From the NCBI RefSeq assembly GCF_905404315.1, contig NC_066269.1:12160501-12224500 (forward strand): a stretch of DNA of 64,000 bases, in the 5' to 3' direction. The notes beneath the pieces are model-generated. The model was not told where the DNA came from, did not search any database, and saw only the letters and a list, made by a program, of their open reading frames with translations. Shown piece after piece: positions 36,501 to 43,300 of this stretch (its first letter is position 1; every line of letters begins with the position of its first letter). The stretch is from Leptidea sinapis. Its lineage: Eukaryota > Arthropoda > Insecta > Lepidoptera > Pieridae. Both the position numbers and the translations under genes were made by a program.

Positions 36501-39500
36501 CCATCACTCGGGGAAGTGACCCGACACATAGTAATGTGCGCCACTACGCAGCTTGTGTGAGTTCTGCTTCGTTATAGATCGCGTGACGCCGCGCGGCCGC
36601 GGGACTCTCGCGCCGGCTCGCGTGACACGCCCGCACCGCACCGCACGGGACGCGGCGTGACGCGAGCGTTACTAAGTACACCGGATTGATGACCTTAGGG
36701 TGGACACTAACGGCACAATACCAGTAATAGAACAGTACCGACTAAGTAACTCAGCGGTCTCATTGAAATTTATACCGCCAGAGCGCTAGGGTTGGTAAAT
36801 ACAAAAAGATTGACGATGCGGATGGCGCGGCGCAGATAATTTTTTGTTTATTTATTGATTCAGAAACAGAGAGTCTTACAAAGGAATTACTTAATTTAAT
36901 AACAGATGCCAGACCTATAGTTTCCTTAATTAAAAAGTTTAATAGCGAACTTAAATTATAATTATACCTCCTCCTCGCGTTGTTTTCCTCATTACTGAGG
37001 GTCGTGACTCCCCCGCTGCATCAGTTTCTCCCGTACGATTCCCCTCCATCTGCTGCGATCCTTAGCCTTATGAAGGGCATCATGGAAGATGATGCTTAGA
37101 GCAGATCGTATTTGGTCCGACCATCTCGTGGGACGGCGTCCTCTGGGACGCCTGCCATCTACCTTGCCTGTCACCATCAGCTGTTCCAGATTATGACCCT
37201 TCTTACGAGCAATATGTCCAAAGAATTCCAGCATCCTACGAAGGCATATTGTGGAAAGTCTAGTTTTGACGTTAAGTGCTCTTAGAATAGACACTTATAT
37301 ACATACAATTATAATGATACAGACATATAAAAATACTTTAAGAGATCATACAAATCCTATGAGAATTTAAATAAAATTATTTTAATTTGTTTTTTAAATT
37401 TAACTCGGACAGCGACCAGTTGCAGCGGCGCACGCCTTGGCACTCAAAAATTTTTTTTTTTTTTATTATTTAAAGACTTAAAAAAGTGAACACAATTTAC
37501 ACCATAATTAATTGACGAAAGCATTAGACTAAAACTTAAGACAATCACCATAAGGCTGGTGATGGAACTGGAAGTCCAATTAGACCGAAGCCTTACCAAA
37601 ATCGAAGTACGATGTTTCGGTTGGCGGAACGTACAATTTCCTATTACGAAATTTCGGATCCGAAGATCGATACGATGTTCGCGATTAGACATTTTGTCTT
37701 TCGTTTACTTTATTCGCAAATTCACTTGACATTTACTTTTTCATTGTTTAACATTATTATGATCGTAACTACAACTTCACTTTTTATGGTTATGTCTATG
37801 GTTTCGAAACGAAATCCATCCGCACTATTCAGATACGAAGTACTTTGGTAATAGGATTTAATTCGAAGTTCGTCGTTCTTTCGTTTCGGACCGAAACTTC
37901 GGCTTTCGATTTTGGTAATAGACCTCCTGTGCTAGGGCTTTCCAAATATCCTCGGCCAAATTGTAAAAAAAAAAAATTAAAGTTTTAATCTTGAATTTTA
38001 ATTTTATGAATTATGTACCTAACTAAATTTAATTATTATTAGTTTTCTTTGGATTTTCATATATAAAAACTTAAAAATATATGAAAGTAAAGTTAAATTA
38101 AAATGAAAGTATGAAGTTAAAGTGCTGTTCTATTACTGTATCGTGCTAACGGGCAATCAATGTACAAACAATATATCGCTCACTTCTGGGATTAATTATA
38201 CAAAATAAATTTGTAACCAAAATTTATGAACTCGGGACTCGAACCTGCGACCTCTCGGGTTCCGTCCGATCGCTCTTACCAAGTTAGCCAACAGTTCGAG
38301 TGACGCGTGGTTCGTAAATCTTGGTATGCCTTGTTCAACTCACTGGTTGGGGCTCCATCTACTGGATCTACTTTACAGTTGATAACCTGCTCAACCCCAA
38401 TAATATGCAATTGTTGGGGTAGGGAACTTGACTTGAGATGTCGCTCTTTAAAATCTAAACTATTTGTTTTTTTTTAAGTGATATGCCTCAATTCTGGATT
38501 AGCTATACAAATTGAATTTGTAACCAAAATTCATGGATGGTGCAGGACTCGAACCCGCGACCTCTCGGGTTCCGTTCAAGCACACTTACCAAGTTAGCCA
38601 ACAGTTTGAGTGACACTTCAAAAAATATATGCCAATTACAATAATATTAAGTCATTTTTTTATTTGTGAATAGTTTTTTGGCCGCATGCCTTATCGAATG
38701 GCTCCTCATTCTCAGAGCGATCACTAAGTCAGTGTGTACCAACAGGAAATCTTCCTGAAGGAGTACGTCAAGCACTTCTCGGGTGGCGCTGAGGGTCCCC
38801 GCGACGCCGGCATCGATGAGGTGAACCACCTGCTGATGGAGGTGGAGACGTTCGCGCTGCCCGTCAACATGTTCTGGACGCTGTGGAGCGTCGTGAACGC
38901 GTCCAAGAGTCAGATCCCCTTCGGTTACTGGGTGAGTACTGTGAAACACAGGCATGTCTGCACCAGTCCTTTGCACTGGATGCCGGCTAGGTTATGGGTA
39001 CCACAACGGCGCCTATTTCTACCGTGAAGCAGTAATGTGTAAACAGTACTGTGTTTCAGTCCGAAGGGCGCCGTAGCTAGTGAAATTACTGGGCAAATGA
39101 GACTTAACATCTTATGTTCCAAGGTGACGAGCGCAATTGTTGTCGCTCAGAATTTTTGGGTTTTTCAAGAATCCTGAGCGGCACTACATTGTAATGGGCA
39201 GGGCGTATCAATTTCCATCAGCTGAACGTCATGCTCGTCTCGTCCCTTTTTTCATAAAAAAATGTCTTAATGTCAACAATCAACATATGACATCAGCGCT
39301 TTATTGATTTACCACTTGACTCGTCTCTTTAAATTAAAAGTATGACATCAGCGCTTTATTGACTTAACAAATGACTCGTCTCTTTAAATAAAATGTATGA
39401 CAATCAGCACTTTATTGACTTAACAAATGACTCGTCTCTTTAAATAAAAAGTATGACATCAGCGCATTATTGACTTAACAAATTAATCGTCTCTCTAAAT

Positions 39501-42232
39501 AAAAAGTATGACATCAGCGCTTTATTGACTTAACAAATGACTCGTCTCTCTAAATAAAAAGTATGACATCAGCGCTTTATTGACTTAACAAATGACTCGT
39601 CTCTCTAAATAAAAAGTATGACATCAGCGCTTTACTGACTTAACAAATGACACGTCTCTTTAAATAATAAGATGACATCAGCCCTTTATTGACTTACCAC
39701 TGACTTGTCTCTCTAAATAAAAAAGATGACATCAGCCCTTTATTGATTTACCACTGATTCGTCCCATTAAAAATAAATAGACATCAGCGCTTTATTGACT
39801 TACCAGTGGTCCCTTCAAATAAAATATGACATCAGCGCTTTATTGACTCACCAGTGGTCCCTTCAAATAAAATATGACATCAGCGCTTTATTGAATCACC
39901 AGTGGTCCCTTCAAATAAAATATGACATCAGCGCTTTATTGACTCACCAGTGGTCCCTTCAAATAACATATGACATCAGCGCTTTATTGACTCACCAGTG
40001 GTCCCTTCAAATAAAATATGACATCAGCGCTTTATTGACTCACCAGTGGTCCCTTCAAATAAAATATGACATCAGCGCTTTATTGACTCACCAGTGGTCC
40101 CTTCAAAAAAAATATGACATCAGCGCTTTATTGACCCACCAGTGGTCCCTTCAAATAAAATATGACATCAGCGCTTTATTGGCTCACCAGTGGTCTCTTC
40201 AAATAAAATATGACATCAGCGCTTTATTGACTCACCAGTGGTCCCTTCAAATAAAATATGACATCAGCGCTTTATTGACTCACCAGTGGTCCCTTCAAAT
40301 AAAATATGACATCAGCGCTTTATTGACTCACCAGTGGTCCCTTCAAATAAAATATGACATCAGCGCTTTATTGGCTCACCAGTGGTCTCTTCAAATAAAA
40401 TATGACATCAGCGCTTTATTGACTCACCAGTGGTCCCTTCAAATAAAATATGACATCAGCGCTTTATTGACTCACCAGTGGTCCCTTCAAATAAAATATG
40501 ACATCAGCGCTTTATTGACTCACCAGTGGTCCCTTCAAATAAAATATGACATCAGCGCTTTATTGACTCACCAGTGGTCCCTTCAAATAAAATATGACAT
40601 CAGCGCTTTATTGACTCACCAGTGGTCCCTTTAAATAAAATATGACATCAGCGCTTTATTGACTCACCAGTGGTCCCTTCAAATAAAATATGACATCAGC
40701 GCTTTATTGACTCACCAGTGGTCCCTTCAAATAAAATATGACATCAGCGCTTTATTGACTCACCAGTGGTCCCTTCAAATAAAATATGACATCAGCGCTT
40801 TATTGACTCACCAGTGGTCCCTTCACATAAAATATGACATCAGCGCTTTGTTGACTCACCAGTGGTCCCTTCAAATAAAATATGACATCAGCGCTTTATT
40901 GACTTACCAGTGGTCCCTTCAAATAATCGTGCATTACTTTTGGTAAAATACAACATCACATGTCATAGATCTGGTATTTCATTGGCCGTATCTCAAAAAC
41001 TGAGAAAATTTTCGGAAATGTAAACGCTGAATAAATAAAGCGAGACATATTAAGAAGTGGTATCAGTAGATGTTTTTTTATAGACATATATAAGAGGGGG
41101 CAAACCGACAAGAAGCTCACGGGATGGGGAGAGATGAGGCAACCGCCCATGGACATCCGCCACAACAGGTGTCAAGAAATGCGTTGCCGGCCTTTAAGGT
41201 GGGAGTATGCTTTTTTCTTGAAGGTCCCTAAGTCGTATTTGTTCGGCAAAACCGCAGCTGGTTATTGATTCCACAAAGTGGCTGTGTGAGGTGAGAAATT
41301 TCTTGCAAAACGTGCTGTTGTGAAATGCCAGACGTCAATGTGATGCGAGTGGTATTTTGCATTTTGACGTAATGTCCGGTGGTGGAATTCGGCCGCTGGA
41401 ATCAACCCGAACAGCTCCTCTGAGCACTCCCCGTGATAAATGCGGTAGAAAATGCAGAGAGAACCCACATCTCTACGCAACGCCAAAGAATCAAGCCGAT
41501 CGGAGATGACTTGAGCGTCGATGATTCGAGTCGCTATTCCTTGTATGCGGTCTAATGGAAGAAGCACCCACCCAGAGATGAGAACAGCATTCCATGTGAG
41601 GGCGAAATTGCGCAAAGTTGCAGGCGGTAGCTTTTAGTGAACTTCTGTCTTGCATTACTCAGTTTACTGATTAATGCGAGACAGAAGTTAAGTTGTTGGT
41701 TGAAGAAGTTAAGTTACTTGGTTTACCAAGCTTTTTAGAGGCTAGTTTGGCCTTCTTCCAAGTAACCACGGAACTGAACGTCCCTCGATATATCGACGCC
41801 AAGTATGCCAATACAGGCTGTGGCAGTTAGAGAAGTGTTCTCGAATGTGGAATACTTGTTCTTCTGATTCAAAATATAAGTTTGGTTGTGATTTAAATTG
41901 ACAGCCAGTTAGCAGGAAATTTATTTTAGAGCTAAATTAGCTGCCCGTAAATACTTCGTTCCTTCGAGAAGTTCCTAAAGATCTAAACGTACATAGGGAC
42001 AGACAGCGGAAAGCGACTTTATACGTTTTATACTATGTAGTGATATCGGGCCGGATGCAATAAAAAGTTTATAATAGCAAATATTTATTTGGATAAAAAA
42101 TTATTTGAGTGTATGTTGCAGGAATATGCACTGGCTCGATTGGAGACTTACTACAGGCTGAAGCTGGAGATCGTGAAGAAGGACAAGTCAGGGTTGCCGC
42201 AGAAGAGGAAGATATGTGAAGTGGACATCTGA
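18428..42232 (+). CDS. Choline/ethanolamine kinase (8 coding exons, 446 aa)
   Basis: Catalyses ATP-dependent phosphorylation of choline and/or ethanolamine, the first step of the Kennedy (CDP-choline) pathway, in the cytosol. Exons: 18428-18540, 30526-30703, 31448-31600, 32871-33056, 33729-33858, 34704-34987, 38746-38931, 42122-42232; all introns are GT-AG and all phases join (2,0,0,0,1,0,0). Landmarks: MREVAARICRNYLHGAWK; KRISGGLSNFLYYVALP across the first junction; DEPRKVLLRIYG; LGPKLHGVFSGGRIEQYIP; Brenner motif VFCHNDMQEGNILL; choline-kinase motif LIDFEYCAYNHRGFDIANHF. Sequence is closest in feel to animal choline kinases; choline versus ethanolamine preference cannot be read directly. 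The start Met at 18428 is provisional, since KLQ upstream is in frame and an upstream exon is possible. A Glu/Ser-rich insertion separates the two catalytic motifs. GC-rich exons stand out against AT-rich, repeat-filled introns. Confidence 0.93.
19640..19965 (+). mobile_element. CR1/Jockey-type LINE 3' end
   Basis: Contains the end of ORF2 (GGTTTTCAAGGACCTTTCTT, cf. VFKDLSS/FLPRTTKLW in other copies) and the conserved 3' tail AAAGGCCGGCAACGCTCATG...CACTTAACACCAAGTGATCC...CCTCCTTTTCCACAAAATAA. Truncated upstream, with stops throughout. Confidence 0.65.
20551..20812 (+). repeat. Repeat family A copy (3' shortened)
   Basis: GGGAGGCTCCTCTGCACAGG to GAGCGGCACTGCATTTTCAT, then an A run. The segment between the GCGGCACTG palindrome arm and the terminal TTTTCAT is deleted relative to the copy at 33186. 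Confidence 0.75.
21190..21870. repeat. Diverged interspersed repeat, unclassified
   Basis: Phrases such as ACTACTAGACCCATTTCAAA, ATTTCACCATTAGAAAGCTG and, at the end, TGAAACCGCGTGGCATTGCT are of the type found in widespread insect repeats ending in GCCGCGGGCAA-like tails. No coding content or boundaries could be fixed. Confidence 0.35.
22600..23165. repeat. Possible inverted-repeat element split by repeat A
   Basis: ACCAAAGCGGAGAGGAGATG at 22614-22633 faces the inverted CATCTCCTCTCCTCTCTGCT at 23128-23147. Between them a family A copy (22741-23008) has inserted. The pair suggests one non-autonomous DNA element of about 300 bp before the nested insertion. Its precise ends and target duplication are not clear. 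Confidence 0.4.
22741..23008 (+). repeat. Repeat family A copy
   Basis: From ATGGGTACCACAACTGCGCC through GTTTCGGTCTGAAGGGCGCC to TCGTCCCTTATTTTCATTAA. The 5' head (GGGAGGCTCC) is missing, and the palindrome's right arm is shortened. Confidence 0.75.
24330..24620 (+). mobile_element. CR1/Jockey-type LINE 3' end
   Basis: Retains the C-terminal ORF2 phrase ACCAAACTATGGAACGAACT (TKLWNEL) and a diverged 3' tail with AAAAGCCGGCAGCGTTTCTG and GGCGGTGACCATCACTAACC. No long ORF. Confidence 0.55.
25842..26146 (-). repeat. Repeat family A copy
   Basis: An inverted near-full copy: CAGGGACGAGACGAGCAGGA to GGAGCCTCCCACTGGTAATA. A CACATA microrepeat has expanded inside the section corresponding to AATGTGTAAACATTAC. 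Confidence 0.8.
27290..27710 (-). mobile_element. mariner relic, N-terminal and linker part
   Basis: On the minus strand pieces read IPGIFTVKDAP, DHPVTDKID, then SYDIAEELGISHNPVLNNLR and DIWVPYKLTKTNLMNRELIY, the order found in mariner transposases (RSGRPVTDKID...DIAEELGI...WVPHELTERNLMNR). Frameshifts and a stop interrupt it, and the DDE catalytic part is absent. Confidence 0.75.
28576..28583 (+). promoter_or_regulatory. TATA-box-like site
   Basis: TATAAAAG, followed about 30 bases downstream by TCATTTAATTCATTCG, where transcription could start, and then by the ribozyme-motif relative at 28646. The arrangement resembles the promoter region of a retroelement terminal repeat. There is no downstream coding frame. 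Confidence 0.35.
28646..28690 (+). ncRNA. Degenerate hammerhead-like motif
   Basis: CCTGAATATGCTTCGTGTAG then AGGCGAAACATTTGTCGAAT parallels the motif at 44437-44489. The GAAA box, the stem II pairing GCTTC/GAGGC (with one G-U) and the TGTCG site remain, but the CTGANGA box reads CTGAATA, losing the essential G8. Probably an inactive relic. Confidence 0.35.
28809..29112 (+). repeat. Repeat family A copy
   Basis: CAGAGGGAGGCTCGTTTGCA to CGTCTCGTCCCTTAAG. It sits between the ribozyme-like relic and a 3' segment matching 44502-44560 (GCGGAATTAACACTAAAG...AATTATGGATTT), so it probably inserted into that older element. Confidence 0.8.
29125..29210 (+). repeat. 3' part of the ribozyme-motif element
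   Basis: GAGCGGAATTAACACTAAAG and AATTATGGATTTCCGCAAAA with TAACGCCT match 44503-44562 closely. This indicates a second, older copy of the inverted-repeat element, now split. Confidence 0.55.
29835..30160 (+). mobile_element. CR1/Jockey-type LINE, ORF2 C-terminal fragment
   Basis: DNA phrases CTGTCATCTCTGGTCTGGCG, CACGTGCAACGCAGAGCAGC and GGGTTTTCAAGGAACTTTCT follow the order of the better copies at 35900-36120 (YCHLW..., VQRRAA..., FSRNFLP). Frameshifts break every frame. Confidence 0.65.
30526..30703 (+). CDS. Choline kinase coding exon 2
   Basis: Acceptor GTTGACAG/TGG. Completes SGGLSNFLYYVALP, the nucleotide-binding glycine loop, then a Pro/Ala/Asp-rich linker and SSFCMDEPRK before AAG/GTAATA. 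The linker from about PPPPDHAG to TRLQKHL is low complexity and probably a surface loop. Confidence 0.92.
31448..31600 (+). CDS. Choline kinase coding exon 3
   Basis: Preceded by a GT-repeat tract ending GTCAG/GTG. Encodes VLLRIYGQVHGERAMDAIVT then ESVIFTLLSERRLGPKLHGV and FSGGRIEQYIP, matching the conserved N-lobe to hinge region of choline kinases (LAERSLGPKLYGIF type). Confidence 0.93.
31955..32280 (+). mobile_element. LINE 3' end with internal 98 bp tandem duplication
   Basis: TGTGGAATCAATTTCCGGCT and TTTTCTCGGACCAATTATAC occur twice with a period of 98 bases (start near 32009 and 32107). The tail (AAAGGCCGACAACGCACCTC, ATGTCCATGGGTGGTTGTTT, CCTTGTTATATATATATAAA) matches the inverted tail at 41075-41215, a second LINE 3'-end type. 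Confidence 0.6.
32871..33056 (+). CDS. Choline kinase coding exon 4
   Basis: Acceptor TGTTCCAG/GCT, donor AAG/GTTGAC. Encodes ARSLLTKELSEPALSMKIAE, then KMAAIHNMEVPLSKEPNWLW and a basic/acidic helical tail. The first residues continue the RIEQYIP-ARSL junction. MAAIHNMEVPLSKEP is the conserved helix beside the choline pocket. Confidence 0.93.
33186..33497 (+). repeat. Repeat family A, reference-quality copy
   Basis: The cleanest full copy: CACCAGTAGGAGGCTCCTTT head, GATGCCGGCTAGATTATG, CAGTAATGTGTAAACATTAC (a short palindrome), AGTGCCGCTCTGAATTTGTG facing AAGAATCCTGAGCGGCACTG, then GCAGGGCGTATCAATTACCA and the end CTCGTCCCTTATTTTCATAA plus A run. It lies in choline kinase intron 4. Confidence 0.85.
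33729..33858 (+). CDS. Choline kinase coding exon 5 (Brenner motif)
   Basis: Acceptor GTATCAG/AAT. Encodes NEDEDRIIARLRAVDWDAEI, EFVKKLCGNVHSPVVFCHND and MQEG, ending in phase 1. HND is the start of the phosphotransferase catalytic loop (H-x-D-x4-N, the Asn is in the next exon: HNDMQEGN). Confidence 0.95.
34704..34987 (+). CDS. Choline kinase coding exon 6 (choline-kinase motif)
   Basis: Starts GNILLLEDEAPSGEEEMSLA, continues with an acidic/Ser-rich segment containing SRSLEEHSSDSVSSHHSDLG, then PRLVLIDFEYCAYNHRGFDI and ANHFQEWCYDYTNPHHPFYH. The IDFEY Asp is the metal-binding Asp. The ~35-residue insertion between the two motifs is longer than the corresponding loop in vertebrate enzymes. Confidence 0.95.
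35340..36245 (+). mobile_element. CR1/Jockey-type LINE, RT to 3' tail
   Basis: Fragments in order: NLKPVNAGMPQGYVLSHTLF, LLHINDMFDTSNIHCYGDES (RT catalytic box YADD changed to YGDE), VAEWGKLNLVYFNPQKISLR, then the C-terminal segment and the tail AAAGGCCGGCAACGCTCCTG...CCAGGTGACCCGTACGCTCG. Several stops. The 5' part is lost. It lies in choline kinase intron 6. Confidence 0.8.
36565..36680. other. GC-rich island in intron 6
   Basis: A ~115 bp patch with many CpG (CGCGTGACGCCGCGCGGCCG, GCGTGACACGCCCGCACCGC) in an otherwise AT-rich intron. It contains repeated GCGTGACGC-like words. No ORF or known element recognised. Confidence 0.5.
36992..37300 (-). mobile_element. RTE-type LINE, C-terminal ORF fragment
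   Basis: An open 100-codon minus-strand frame reads RRMLEFFGHIARKKGHNLEQ, LMVTGKVDGRRPRGRRPTRW, SDQIRSALSIIFHDALHKAK and DRSRWRGIVREKLMQRGSHD, the classic C-terminus of RTE-clade LINE proteins. The reverse transcriptase domain itself is absent; this is a 5'-truncated copy with an intact tail frame. Confidence 0.85.
37593..37918. mobile_element. MITE with imperfect ~30 bp inverted repeats
   Basis: TTACCAAAATCGAAGTACGA...TTTCGGTT at the left faces CCGAAACTTCGGCTTTCGAT then TTTGGTAA at the right. The interior also contains TTCGGATCCGAA-like and TTCGTTTCGG-like palindromes and no coding frame. Target duplication is unclear. Confidence 0.6.
38227..38303 (-). repeat. tRNA-like SINE copy 1
   Basis: Minus strand: GGCTAACTTGGTAAGAGC (A-box) then AGGTCGCAGGTTCGAGTCCC (B-box), followed by TTCATAAATTTTGGTTACAA. 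Resembles a Pol III tRNA-derived repeat, not a functional tRNA, because the anticodon arm region is aberrant. Confidence 0.65.
38531..38615 (-). repeat. tRNA-like SINE copy 2
   Basis: Same orientation and sequence as the copy 310 bp to the left (TTGGCTAACTTGGTAAGTGT, GGTCGCGGGTTCGAGTCCTG, TGAATTTTGGTTACAAATTC). The downstream flank (GCCTCAATTCTGGATTAGCT) also resembles that of copy 1, so the pair may be a tandem duplication. Confidence 0.65.
38746..38931 (+). CDS. Choline kinase coding exon 7
   Basis: Acceptor ACCAACAG/GAA, donor TGG/GTGAGT. Encodes EIFLKEYVKHFSGGAEGPRD, AGIDEVNHLLMEVETFALPV and NMFWTLWSVVNASKSQIPFG YW, the C-terminal helical bundle (FALPVNMFWTLWSV is strongly conserved in the family). 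Confidence 0.94.
38960..39261 (+). repeat. Repeat family A copy
   Basis: Inserted 29 bases after the exon 7 donor site. CAGTCCTTTGCACTGGATGC to CTCGTCTCGTCCCTTTTTTC plus A run. The family's two palindromes are retained. Confidence 0.85.
39286..40927 (+). repeat. Minisatellite, 52-56 bp units then 48 bp units
   Basis: Nine diverged units of 54-56 bp (GACATCAGCGCTTTATTGAC, TTAACAAATGACTCGTCTCT) pass into 24 nearly identical 48 bp units (GACATCAGCGCTTTATTGAC, TCACCAGTGGTCCCTTCAAA, TAAAATAT) from 39780. Because 48 is divisible by three the array gives a 279-codon and a 95-codon ORF of repeated THQWSLQIKYDISALL, which is a by-product of unit length. It lies in choline kinase intron 7 directly after a family A copy. 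Confidence 0.95.
41040..41225 (-). mobile_element. LINE 3'-end type 2
   Basis: Inverted tail with ATATATAAGAGGGGGCAAAC, AAGAAGCTCACGGGATGGGG, CCGCCCATGGACATCCGCCA and GCGTTGCCGGCCTTTAAGGT, as in plus orientation at 32160-32280. It adjoins the LINE coding fragment at 41262-41830, whose 3' end it probably is. Confidence 0.6.
41226..41830 (-). mobile_element. CR1/Jockey-type LINE, ORF2 C-terminal part
   Basis: An open frame 41262-41615 reads MRNFALTWNAVLISGWVLLP, LDRIQGIATRIIDAQVISDR, LDSLALRRDVGSLCIFYRIY, HGECSEELFGLIPAAEFHHR and further. Upstream (41700-41830) the DNA still matches GILGVDISRDVQFRG and KLASKKLG. 5' part missing. Confidence 0.8.
42122..42232 (+). CDS. Choline kinase coding exon 8 (terminal)
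   Basis: Acceptor TATGTTGCAG/GAA. Encodes EYALARLETYYRLKLEIVKK, DKSGLPQKRKICEVDI and TGA at 42230-42232. The EYA-x-AR-x2-TYY motif is the usual C-terminal helix of choline kinases; the basic KRKICEVDI tail is the end. Confidence 0.93.
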   Translation, partial: EYALARLETYYRLKLEIVKKDKSGLPQKRKICEVDI

Positions 42233-42960
42233 GCGGCGCCGCGCGCGCTCGATACGGACTCCGGCGCCGCAGTGTAGTGCCGCCATGTTGGATGACGTCA
42301 CCAGTGTGTAGTGTGTGAGGCGCCACGTGCGCGGGTGGCGGCCATGTTGGATGACGTATAGTATGTGAGTTACTTGTGATAAATAGTTTAGCAGGAGTGT
42401 GTGTATGTTTCGGTAGTGAATTGTATATATATATATATTATATAATGTATGAACTGTATGTTTAGAACGGTATTGGATTACAATGGAGTGAATGTAACTC
42501 AAGGCGGCAGCATTCCGCGGTGATCACTTGCAGGTGACAGCGCGCGTATTCCGCGGTGTATATATTGTGTAATTACTTGTAACGATTGTGATATAGCTTT
42601 TATTGTGAGCGTTACACTCGACGACACGACCCCGATATGACCGTCGGTGTTAGAGCCGTAGGGAGAATGGAACCGCTTACATTCCTATTCGTATTGTAAC
42701 TCAAACGTGGGCTTTGATTAAGTACTTACTATTGAGAGACATCATTAAACTTTGTCATTTAGTTGACTGAATCCATTGTATTTTCGAAAAACATCGGTCC
42801 ACGTCCGACATTGTTGTCGTGCGTCGTCTCGTTGACGGTTTGTTTAACTCGCACAAACGTCACTCCTATTGTTTGTAATTCGCTTAACTGGCAAATATAA
42901 GTTAAATTGATAAAATATCTTCCTCCGCGATCACAATAATAATAATTTTAATAAAACATA
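42233..42960 (+). other. Probable choline kinase 3' UTR
   Basis: GC-rich directly after the stop, then AT-rich. GCCATGTTGGATGACGT occurs twice, 59 bases apart (42282 and 42341), and ATTCCGCGGTG twice near 42510 and 42549. Candidate poly(A) signals are ATTAAA near 42745 and AATAAA at 42950-42955. The exact end cannot be fixed. Confidence 0.5.
42950..42955 (+). promoter_or_regulatory. Candidate poly(A) signal AATAAA
   Basis: Canonical AATAAA about 720 bases past the choline kinase stop codon, in an AT-rich context. It would give a 3' UTR of roughly 740 nt. Not confirmed by transcript data. Confidence 0.3.
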
Positions 42961-43300
42961 TACCCATCTCATTATGATGCATTCTGACGGTTTGGCGTAA
43001 TTGAATATCAAACATACTATAAATAATAGTCTAGAGATTGTATCTAATAGAATATTGCCCGACTCAATCAACAGATGGCGCTATACGTTTGACACCACAC
43101 GACAAAGTTGTTGTCAATGAGTGTCAATGTAAATAACTTACTGACTTTAAATGTAATACTTTTAAGAGGATCAGATACGTTGGAAATGATGCAAATAAAA
43201 ATAGGGTGAATAAAGCAATAGGAAAAAAGACAACTAGTATTTGTGACTCGATACACTAATGTTACTAGCTGATAAAACCTACCCCAATCAGGACGTATTC

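Noticed and set aside
39795..40634. 279-codon ORF of repeated THQWSLQIKYDISALL
   Set aside because: It arises because the minisatellite unit (48 bp) is a multiple of three. The older units of 54-56 bp break the frame, there is no start context or splice site, and it lies inside an intron.
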